Part shown: piece after piece, positions 35,558-43,036 of the stretch | Layout of the letters: each line of letters starts with the position of its first letter | How positions within the stretch are numbered: the stretch's first letter is position 1 | From: Anaerocolumna sp. AGMB13020 | Lineage (GTDB): Bacteria; Bacillota; Clostridia; Lachnospirales; Lachnospiraceae | Length of the DNA: 64,000 nt | NCBI RefSeq assembly: GCF_033100115.1 | Contig: NZ_CP136910.1 | Span: forward strand, 5,025,001 to 5,089,000 | Direction of reading: 5' to 3' | The notes under the pieces: generated by a model | Told to the model about the DNA's origin: nothing | Database searches by the model: none | What the model saw: only the letters and a program-made list of their open reading frames with translations | Translations under genes and position numbers: made by a program

Positions 35558-36181
35558 ATGAGTGAGGACATTTTTTTAAAAGGAGAAGACAGAACCGGTT
35601 CCTATGTGGCATTTTCATTAGCTAATTGCTGCATGCCTGCCTTGTTAAAGTCAAAACCCTCTAATCTGGTCTGCTTTCGAAAGTGCTATATAGACAGCCG
35701 GGTAAATTTTTTTAAAGCGCTAATCAAAGAATGCGAAGGATTTGGCTGCAATGCAAGAGTGCTGTGCGAATGTGAAAAAGCCATCTATATTATTATATAT
35801 GATAAACAAATGCTGCTGGAGGTAATACAGAATAATATCGAAAATCCTCTTTTAGCCTTAAACGGCTATGGAAGCGGCTGTCCTTATCTTCACAAGGCAC
35901 TAACCCGCCTGGGCGAACGATACGGCAGTTACCGCAAATGCAGAGAATCAGGACAGAATGAGGATTTCCCACATGAAATAGGAATTATGCTGGGTTATCC
36001 GGTTACTGATGTTGAAGAGTATATTAAAAACAATGGTGAGAACTATGTAATGTGCGGCTATTGGAAAGTGTATCACAATGCAGAGGAAGCTATCAGAGTA
36101 TTTGATCGGTTTACAAAAATACGAAAAGAAGCGATGGAGCTGTTTTATGCTGGAAGACCTTTAAAAGAGATGATAGGTTGA
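35558..36181 (+). CDS. DUF3793 family protein under a Fur-type promoter
   Basis: This is a 207-residue soluble protein with scattered Cys (NCCMPALL, CFRKCYID, GFGCNARVLCECEK, SGCPYLHKAL, ESGQNEDFPHEIGIMLGYP). I place it in DUF3793, an uncharacterised clostridial family, on the HEIGIMLGYPVTDVEEYI and KVYHNAEEA features. The Fur-type site over its promoter shows an iron-regulated role, such as iron-limited redox metabolism. AGCAGGAG precedes the ATG. It is monocistronic and is followed by a long palindromic element. Confidence 0.82.
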   Translation: MSEDIFLKGEDRTGSYVAFSLANCCMPALLKSKPSNLVCFRKCYIDSRVNFFKALIKECEGFGCNARVLCECEKAIYIIIYDKQMLLEVIQNNIENPLLALNGYGSGCPYLHKALTRLGERYGSYRKCRESGQNEDFPHEIGIMLGYPVTDVEEYIKNNGENYVMCGYWKVYHNAEEAIRVFDRFTKIRKEAMELFYAGRPLKEMIG

Positions 36182-36220
36182 GAATAAAAAATGAGGATAA
36201 CGATAAAGGACAGTTTGTTT

Positions 36221-36444
36221 CAAGGGGACGGAAAATAGCACAAACCAGAAAAAACTCATGCTTCAATTCCAAGGCATAAGTAGTCCTAATTCTCTGATTA
36301 TTTTGTGCTTGGCATATTATAAATCAGATAACTCGCTTCGCTCAGACAATCTGCTTTATAATATAGCACAAAATATTCAGAGAAAGGACTTCTAATGCCT
36401 TTCCATAGGCGCATTCGTTCTTTCTGGTTTGTGCTATTTTCCTG
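36221..36444. repeat. 224-bp long palindromic element, copy 2
   Basis: It has the same length and ends as copy 1 (CAAGGGGACGG ... CCTG). The outer arm 36230-36251 pairs perfectly with 36421-36442. The inner arms TATTATAAATCAGA / TCTGCTTTATAATA differ from copy 1, yet still pair with one mismatch. The apex AACTCGCTTCGCTCAGAC is conserved. Confidence 0.88.
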
Positions 36445-36842
36445 TACTCGTATTGACGTAAGCTTTTTATAGAAAAAATTAATATAAGTTTTGTGTCTTA
36501 GTTGGAGTGGGATTTTTTAGTTCTACTCTTTTATTATATTTTATTTAGATATTTAATTGAGAGCCCTGTTAGATAATGATATTATTAATACATATAATTT
36601 TAGGCGGATGAACATTAGCATCCTGATAAACTTAAGATTATACTAAAAAATATGCTGATAAAACTTTATAAGATATAAACCATTTATTATTGCGCATTTG
36701 GAAGGTAGTATCGGTATTTTCTTGTGGATTGTAATCAAGGAATTCGTTATTTCATTTTATGCCACCTGTATTTTTATGAGTTCTATTTGGCTGAATTACA
36801 GTCAAATATGCTAATTTTCTAATAAGATAATAAATTATATTA
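36445..36842. other. 398-nt AT-rich gene-free stretch
   Basis: It lies between the palindromic element and the VOC gene. I see no ORF above a dozen codons with a ribosome site, no repeat and no clear terminator. Confidence 0.5.
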
Positions 36843-37295
36843 TTAAACGAATTCTCCTTTTTTAGGTGAATATTGACCAGTGATTTCGATAATATTTCCA
36901 TCTGGGTCTGTTAGTTGAAAATAATAATAGGGGCTTACATTGTTAATATATTTAATTTGGGTCAGTTTGTCACTTATATGCAATTGCTCTATTCTATTTC
37001 TCTCTTTTTCCAAATTTTCTGACCAGAGATTTAATACAAACTTATGTGTATTATCAGCATCTGCAATTGAAACTAAGTTATCAAATTCCTCTACATATTC
37101 CCCCTTGCGTACTGTTAAACCTGGATTCAATGCATCAAAGTAACCATTCAATATTGAAATGTTTTGTCCGTCGAAATGAAACTGAGCAAACCTTTGCATA
37201 TTCTGAACACTTACCGGCATTTCTAATATCTTTTCATAAAACTGAATTGACTTATTATAATCCTTTACTATCAGATAAACTGAACCTAAATGCAT
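36843..37295 (-). CDS. VOC (glyoxalase/bleomycin-resistance fold) protein
   Basis: This is a 150-residue protein of the vicinal oxygen chelate superfamily with the beta-alpha-beta-beta-beta pattern: MHLGSVYLIVKDYNKSIQFYEKIL at the N-terminus and YYFQLTDPDGNIIEITGQY at the C-terminus, with the metal-ligand-type Glu near the end. Function (glyoxalase, dioxygenase or resistance) cannot be told. The start at 37295 has GAGGAGGT at ideal spacing; the frame is open 12 codons further upstream without a site. Gene-poor DNA surrounds it. Confidence 0.85.
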   Translation of the reverse strand: MHLGSVYLIVKDYNKSIQFYEKILEMPVSVQNMQRFAQFHFDGQNISILNGYFDALNPGLTVRKGEYVEEFDNLVSIADADNTHKFVLNLWSENLEKERNRIEQLHISDKLTQIKYINNVSPYYYFQLTDPDGNIIEITGQYSPKKGEFV

Positions 37296-38125
37296 ATGTA
37301 CCTCCTCGAATATAAGAATATTAATAATCATTACCTAAGCGGTCTATCTTTGAATTGTTATGTCCGTACTTCAACTGGTTCACTTACACTATCTAAAAGA
37401 GAGTTCTCTAAATAAATAAATCTTTATTTTGTTTAATTTTTCAGCCATTAAAACCAATATAAATAATTGGTTATATAGTTGCTACACCTTTAAAACGCTA
37501 ATCCGCTTTTGAGGTTACAATGCAGTGAGTTCATATGATTAACTTGATAAACCCAATTCTTATGCCTTCCCCGTTTTTAATTCTTACATGTCTAACACAA
37601 AGTCCATAGAGAACTTGATATTTGTCAATGGAATATCGTCATTGAAGCTATTACTTACAATGTATGATTCTTTGAGAACTTGATATTTGTCATTGTCAAT
37701 GGAATACGGTCATAGAAGCTATTACTAACAATATATGCTTCTTTGAGAACTTGATATTTGTCAATGGAGTACGGTCATAGAAGCTATTACTAACAATATA
37801 TGATTCTTTGAGAACTTGATATTTGTTAATGGAATACCCCATAAAGCAGATATATCCAAACTAATTACTGGTAAAGATTGCAGAGTAGAATCTGCAGATT
37901 CTATTATATCATGATAAGAACATACGTTCAATGCTATTTGATATCATTTAAATCATTTAATAGTATAATATCAACGGATTTTATCTAAAAGAGCTTATAA
38001 TAAAAAAAGCAAATCCTATTTACATAGAAGTGTTTCTAGTATTGCTAAACATACATCTGACTTATAAGCACTCAAATCTACAGAGATATCTCAATAATGT
38101 AACAATTATCCAATATCAATACCCA
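37296..38125. other. 830-nt gene-free, repeat-containing region
   Basis: No supported ORF lies on either strand. The region contains the 65-bp tandem repeat (annotated) and AT-rich DNA with short inverted motifs such as TTGATAT...ATATCAA (37937-37973). It may be decayed mobile DNA, since a long palindromic element adjoins it. Confidence 0.5.
37609..37840 (+). repeat. 65-bp tandem direct repeat, three units plus a partial fourth
   Basis: GAGAACTTGATATTTG starts at 37609, 37674, 37745 and 37810. Units are 65, 71 (a GTCATT insertion) and 65 bp, and the fourth breaks off after about 28 nt. Units 2 and 3 are almost identical. There are no unique spacers, so this is not a CRISPR array. Confidence 0.88.
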
Positions 38126-38355
38126 GATGATTTCGGTTTCTAGTTAGCCATTTTCTATTGAAGAGTTCCTTAATGACACTTAAATGGCAGAAACTGTGAC
38201 CAGGCAAGATTATACCATGTTTGAGCGCACAGCCTTACATATAGAAAACCTGACAGCGAGTTTGGTATAATCTTGCCTTCCGGGAACAGTTACTGGCATT
38301 TTAGTGTCATTTGGAACTCTGAACGAGAAATGGCTAACTAGAAACCGTAATCATC
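38126..38355. repeat. 230-bp long palindromic element, third member
   Basis: The left arm 38126-38217 and right arm 38263-38355 are inverted copies about 80% identical over about 92 nt, with GCAAGATTATACCA perfect at the inner end. The 45-nt loop starts TGTTTGAGCG and ends GCGAGTTT. These are the two halves of the apex motif of the 224-bp elements (reverse orientation), split by 28 nt. Confidence 0.82.
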
Positions 38356-38435
38356 GTCCATTGCCAAAGAAAACCGTCAGACACCAATCAATCAATCCCT
38401 GAAATATTTAACCTCAAAGGATTTGAAAGCCACAA

Positions 38436-38464
38436 TTGACAGTTCAGAAATTTGATGTTATCAT
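38436..38464 (+). promoter_or_regulatory. Sigma-A promoter of tcdA
   Basis: TTGACA (38436-38441), a 17-nt spacer and TATCAT (38459-38464) lie 47 nt upstream of the ATG. Confidence 0.6.
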
Positions 38465-38510
38465 AATTCAGGCTAATAAAGACAGGAGTTTTGAAAGAAC
38501 GGAGCAGGAA

Positions 38511-39269
38511 ATGTTAAATCAATTTTCGAGAACAGAACTTTTATTTGGCAACGAAGGTATGGAGAAATTACAGAATGCACGAGTTGCTATATTTGGTATA
38601 GGCGGTGTGGGCGGATACACGGCAGAAGCACTTGCCAGAAGCGGCGTAGGAACCTTTGATTTATTTGATGATGATAAAGTATGTTTAACGAATATAAACC
38701 GGCAGATAATTGCAACAAGAAAAACGGTTGGTAAATACAAAGTTGAAGTAATGAAGGAAAGAATATTGGAAATCAACCCTCAGGCAGTGGTACATACTCA
38801 TCAAACCTTTTATACACCTGAAGTAGCAGATCAATATGATTTTTCTGAATACACTTATGTTGTAGATGCAATAGATACCGTTACAGGAAAGATTGAGCTG
38901 GTTTTAAGGGCACAAAAATGTAATGTTCCTATTATAAGTTGTATGGGAGCTGGAAATAAGCTGGATCCAACCAGATTTGAAGTAACAGATATATATAAGA
39001 CTAGCGTTTGCCCCCTTGCCAAGGTTATGCGAAAAGAGCTAAAGGTAAGAGGTGTTAAGAAGCTGAAGGTTGTTTATTCCAAGGAACCTGCTAGAAAACC
39101 TTTGGAAGATATGTCTATCAGCTGCAGAAGCAACTGCATATGTCCTCCCGGGGCACAGCGCAAATGTACGGACAGAAGACAAATTCCAGGAAGCAATGCT
39201 TTTGTACCTTCTGTAGCCGGACTGATTATAGCCGGAGAAATTATAAAGGATCTGACCGGAGTAAGATAA
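38511..39269 (+). CDS. tcdA: tRNA threonylcarbamoyladenosine dehydratase (ThiF/E1-like)
   Basis: This 252-residue ThiF/MoeB-fold ATP-dependent enzyme cyclises t6A37 to ct6A in tRNA. It has the nucleotide-binding loop IFGIGGVGGYTAEALARSGVG, the catalytic region DDDKVCLTNINRQI, and the Cys residues ISCRSNCICPPGAQRKCTD near residue 210. The frame continues upstream to 38436, but that TTG is part of the -35 hexamer. The ATG at 38511 has GGAG at 6-nt spacing and starts the family N-terminus (FSRTELLFGNEGMEKL). It is monocistronic. Confidence 0.93.
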   Translation: MLNQFSRTELLFGNEGMEKLQNARVAIFGIGGVGGYTAEALARSGVGTFDLFDDDKVCLTNINRQIIATRKTVGKYKVEVMKERILEINPQAVVHTHQTFYTPEVADQYDFSEYTYVVDAIDTVTGKIELVLRAQKCNVPIISCMGAGNKLDPTRFEVTDIYKTSVCPLAKVMRKELKVRGVKKLKVVYSKEPARKPLEDMSISCRSNCICPPGAQRKCTDRRQIPGSNAFVPSVAGLIIAGEIIKDLTGVR

Positions 39270-39272
39270 GAT

Positions 39273-39309
39273 AACAGCAGTATGCCATTTGGTATACTGC
39301 TGTTTTTTT
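39273..39309 (+). terminator. Terminator of tcdA
   Basis: AACAGCAGTAT (39273-39283) pairs with ATACTGCTGTT (39294-39304), ending in seven T. Confidence 0.95.
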
Positions 39310-39605
39310 ATTTATCTTTTTTTTAGGAGAAGAGGTAATGAAATAAATGGAAATCTAGTGGATATAAAATGTTTTTAACAGCAAGGATGTATTCATAGCA
39401 AGGAAGAATTCACAGCAGAGCCTGGACAAATATATTCATTAAATTCATTGAAATCAACTTAGTTGTCTGAAATGTAAAGAAAATTTAAACAATTAAACAT
39501 AGTTATTTGCTTTAGAAGAAAATTGTTGTTAACTATAGCGAAATCAGTCAATATGTGTTATAATAAGTAAAATTACATTATATGGAATTGAATTGAGGGG
39601 AATTT
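39310..39605. other. 296-nt region before the GGDEF-EAL gene, with extended -10 promoter
   Basis: TGTTATAAT (TATAAT at 39559-39564) is an extended -10 about 40 nt upstream of the start. No -35, ORF or known RNA is seen in the rest, and no c-di-GMP riboswitch consensus was found. Confidence 0.45.
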
Positions 39606-42542
39606 ATGCATAAGATAAGGACGTTCTTAGGTATTATAATCTGCTTACTGCTGACTTTTGCACCCAATAATTTATCTGGGAAATCACCTGTTTTCTTGGC
39701 TGCCGGAAATGAGGAAAAAAAGAATATTCTGTATATTAGCTCTTATAATGAGAATTTTCTCAGTGTACCAGAACAGATTGAAGGAGTTCGTTCTGTTTTA
39801 AGGACAGAGGAATATAATGTGGATCTGGAATTCATGGATTCGAAACGTTTTGTTTCATATAACAGCAGACAATTGTTTCATGATCTGATAAAATATAAAA
39901 TAGAACATCTACCTCCTTATGATGGTATTATAGTAGGGGATGATTATGCTCTGCAGTTTGCCATGGATTATCAGAAGGAACTTTTTGCAGAGATACCAAT
40001 TGTATTTTTGGGAGTTAATGATACGAACAGGGTGAAGGAAGCAGAAGGGATTCCATACATAACTGGTGTGGTAGAAGAGCTGTCTATCAAAGAAAACATA
40101 CAACTCGGCATCGCACTTAATAAAGCAGCGAAGAGGATAGTAGCTATTGTGGATGATACCCTGACCGGCATTGGTGACAAAGTACAGTATTATTCCCTGG
40201 AGGAGCAATTCCCGGAATTAAAATTTGAACATATAAATGTATCCAACTACACCTTTGCAGAAGTGGAGAATCAAGTCAGCAATATTGATGATGACACGAT
40301 ACTTCTTTATTTAAGTATGTACACGGATAAAACAGGGGCCAATATAACTATACCTGAAGCCTCCAGAGTGTTAAGCAGAGCTGCAAGAGTTCCCATACTG
40401 CGTGCGGAAGTCGGAGGTATCGGTGAAGGCATCCTGGGTGGAAAAATGATTTCCTATTATGATTCAGGCGCAATCGCAGCCAAACTTCTTTTAAAAGTCT
40501 TTGGAGGTACTCCCATCGACTCAATCCCAATAATTCACGAAAGTCCAAATAATTACATAATTGATTACAACGTTTTAAAGAAATACGATATCCCCGTAAG
40601 ATTACTACCGTCTGATACCCAGATTGTAGGACGTAAGCAATCCTTCATAGAACAGCATCCGGTTCTGACTGGAAATATAGTCTTGATTTTTTCTCTGTCT
40701 GCATTGGTAATAATTCTATTGACCTCAGATAATATCAGGAGAAGAAAAATGGACAGAATACTGCAGGAGAGTCATGAGGAACTGGTACAGACTTATGAAG
40801 AATTAACTGCTTCGGAGGAGGAATTAAGACTTCAGTATGAGATATCACAAAAACATATGGAAGAGATGGAAATCCTGAATCAGAAGTATGGTATTGCAGT
40901 TGACAGTACAGGCTGTGCAGTATGGGAGTATGATGTAACCTTAAGAACCTTATCAATAACCGAAGAGTTTCTGTATCCGTTAAATCCTAAGCTGGCAGAG
41001 ATGAAGGATATCGATGTTCTTCTTGATAATATGTTGTGCCAGGAAGACAAGAATCTTGTATTATCAGAGTATAATAGGTATTTAAACGGAGAAACCGATA
41101 AGATATATATTGAATTATCCTTACATAATAGAAACAATGAAAAAATCTGGGTAATGTTAAGCGGCAAAGGCGTATTTGACCTGCAAGGAAATGTAATGTC
41201 TTTAAATGGTTTATTAATCGATATCACACAGATAAAGGAGCAGGAGGAATATATCAAGTACCTGGCAGGGAATGATTACCTGACGAAACTGCCGAACCGT
41301 ATGAGTTTTATGGAGAAATTGGAGGGTCATTTAAAAGACAATTTCTATGGAGCTGTCCTCTTACTGGATATTGATAATTTCAAGACAATAAATGATACCC
41401 TGGGGCATTTAAACGGTGACCGGTTATTAACTGTTATAGCGGAACGAATCAACAGCCTTGTGGACGAGGATTTAAAGGCATATCGATTCGGAGGAGATGA
41501 ATTCCTTCTATTGATTACCGATGTGAAGAGTGAAGAAGCTGTGGAAGTCTATCTGAATAAGCTTAGAAAATTATTTAATGAACCGATTAGCCTGCTTGGT
41601 AAAGAGCATCTTGTAAGTTTTAGTGCCGGTATTACCTTTTTTCCCAAAGACAGCAGGGATATGGAGAGGCTGCTTATCAATGTTGATACTGCAATGTATT
41701 ATGTGAAAAGCAACGGAAAAGGCAATTGTATGTTCTATAGTGACAGTATTTTTGAAGATATCCGAAGCAAAGCGGAAATCGAAGATATCTTAAGAGGTGC
41801 ACTAAAAGAAGACGGGTTTACCTTGCTGTATCAGCCACAGATTAATGTTGATACTGGAGAGATAGACGAGTTTGAAGCCCTGCTCAGGCTGAAGAACAGG
41901 AACTTATCCCCTGCAAAGTTCATTGAAATTGCTGAAGTGAGCGGTATAATAATTGAAATAGGAAGATGGGTTACAAAGGAAGTAATCCGGCAAATGGCTG
42001 AATGGAGGAAGAAAGGATATCCCTTAAAGCCGGTTGCCATTAATTTCTCGGGAAAACAGTTAAATGATAAAGAATACATATCATTTTTGAGTAATACATT
42101 AAAGCAGTATAACATTAATCCCAAATACATAGAAATCGAAATTACAGAAAGCATATTAATGGAGGAAACAGATAATACACTTGCTTTCCTTAACCAGCTG
42201 AAGGAAATGGGGCTGAAAATTGCAATGGATGACTTTGGAACCGGTTATTCCTCTCTTAACTATCTTACCTTTATTCCCGTTGACAAGATTAAACTGGACA
42301 AATCTCTCTGCGAGAAATTCATTAATATGGATAACAGCAGTGTTATAAGCAGTTTAATCAGTCTTGTTCATAGTCTTAATCTAATAATTACTGCTGAAGG
42401 GATCGAAGAACCTTATCAGTATTACCGGTTAAAAGAAGGCGGATGCGACTTGATTCAGGGGTATTTATTCAGTAAACCTGTTTCTTGCCAGGAGGTTGAA
42501 GAAATTTATAATGAGAATTTCTCCAGCAGGATTGTTTTATAA
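39606..42542 (+). CDS. Membrane c-di-GMP enzyme: periplasmic-binding-type sensor, PAS, GGDEF, EAL
   Basis: This is a 978-residue protein. A signal/anchor (1-20) is followed by an extracellular domain (about 35-340) of the ABC-substrate-binding-like kind (KKNILYISSYNENF, GIIVGDDYALQFA, EVGGIGEGILGG). A membrane segment (about 355-375), coiled coil and PAS domain (about 425-540) follow. The GGDEF domain has an intact RFGGDEF (627-633). The EAL domain has EALLRL (from 757), INFSGKQLN, DDFGTGYSSLNYL and KLDKS. Both catalytic motifs look intact, so it may make and break c-di-GMP. It has its own promoter and terminator. Confidence 0.93.
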   Translation: MHKIRTFLGIIICLLLTFAPNNLSGKSPVFLAAGNEEKKNILYISSYNENFLSVPEQIEGVRSVLRTEEYNVDLEFMDSKRFVSYNSRQLFHDLIKYKIEHLPPYDGIIVGDDYALQFAMDYQKELFAEIPIVFLGVNDTNRVKEAEGIPYITGVVEELSIKENIQLGIALNKAAKRIVAIVDDTLTGIGDKVQYYSLEEQFPELKFEHINVSNYTFAEVENQVSNIDDDTILLYLSMYTDKTGANITIPEASRVLSRAARVPILRAEVGGIGEGILGGKMISYYDSGAIAAKLLLKVFGGTPIDSIPIIHESPNNYIIDYNVLKKYDIPVRLLPSDTQIVGRKQSFIEQHPVLTGNIVLIFSLSALVIILLTSDNIRRRKMDRILQESHEELVQTYEELTASEEELRLQYEISQKHMEEMEILNQKYGIAVDSTGCAVWEYDVTLRTLSITEEFLYPLNPKLAEMKDIDVLLDNMLCQEDKNLVLSEYNRYLNGETDKIYIELSLHNRNNEKIWVMLSGKGVFDLQGNVMSLNGLLIDITQIKEQEEYIKYLAGNDYLTKLPNRMSFMEKLEGHLKDNFYGAVLLLDIDNFKTINDTLGHLNGDRLLTVIAERINSLVDEDLKAYRFGGDEFLLLITDVKSEEAVEVYLNKLRKLFNEPISLLGKEHLVSFSAGITFFPKDSRDMERLLINVDTAMYYVKSNGKGNCMFYSDSIFEDIRSKAEIEDILRGALKEDGFTLLYQPQINVDTGEIDEFEALLRLKNRNLSPAKFIEIAEVSGIIIEIGRWVTKEVIRQMAEWRKKGYPLKPVAINFSGKQLNDKEYISFLSNTLKQYNINPKYIEIEITESILMEETDNTLAFLNQLKEMGLKIAMDDFGTGYSSLNYLTFIPVDKIKLDKSLCEKFINMDNSSVISSLISLVHSLNLIITAEGIEEPYQYYRLKEGGCDLIQGYLFSKPVSCQEVEEIYNENFSSRIVL

Positions 42543-42567
42543 TAATCTCATAATGAAATAGTAGTTT

Positions 42568-42627
42568 ATAACTGCTGCAAATGGACTGATTAATAATCAG
42601 AAAATGGCAGCAGTTATTTTGTTTTTT
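42568..42627 (+). terminator. Terminator of the GGDEF-EAL gene
   Basis: ATAACTGCTGC (42568-42578) pairs with GCAGCAGTTAT (42607-42617), followed by TTTGTTTTTT. A small CTGATT/AATCAG hairpin sits in the loop. Confidence 0.9.
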
Positions 42628-42791
42628 AAAGAGGAAATGGTTAACATTGTATATTTTTAAGGTATTTGGTTAATTTATAACTGTATTGATATATCAGTTT
42701 TTAACCAGGTAGTGACGAGAACTTTTTACATCATTATTTAAGTGTCCATACACACCTGATACATTAAAAATACATTGAAAAGGAGAACCAA

Positions 42792-42986
42792 ATGCAGAAT
42801 AGAAAAGAGAATTCATTAAATTCGGAAAAGAATAAAAGGCTTGATACGATTAGTGCAACAAACAGTGAAGAAACAGCTGCATGGGCAAATGAAGAGAAAA
42901 TCGTAAAACACAGCCAGGTATCAATTCCCTCAGAGTATGAGGTGGAAAAGGCAAAGAACTGGGTAGATAATGGAAGCCAGTTATAG
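42792..42986 (+). CDS. DUF3787-like small protein
   Basis: This is a 64-residue hydrophilic protein with a charged N-terminus and the conserved-looking tail VSIPSEYEVEKAKNWVDNGSQL, which I associate with the uncharacterised clostridial DUF3787. AAAGGAG lies 7 nt before the ATG. It ends 50 nt before nifJ with no terminator between, so the two may be co-transcribed. No function is known. Confidence 0.75.
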   Translation: MQNRKENSLNSEKNKRLDTISATNSEETAAWANEEKIVKHSQVSIPSEYEVEKAKNWVDNGSQL

Positions 42987-43036
42987 ATTAAAAAACAGTA
43001 CATTAAAGCTTACTAAATTCAGGAAAGAGGTTACAA

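Noticed and set aside
37609..37840. CRISPR array
   Set aside because: The whole 65-bp unit repeats; there are no constant repeat and unique spacer parts, and no cas genes in the window.
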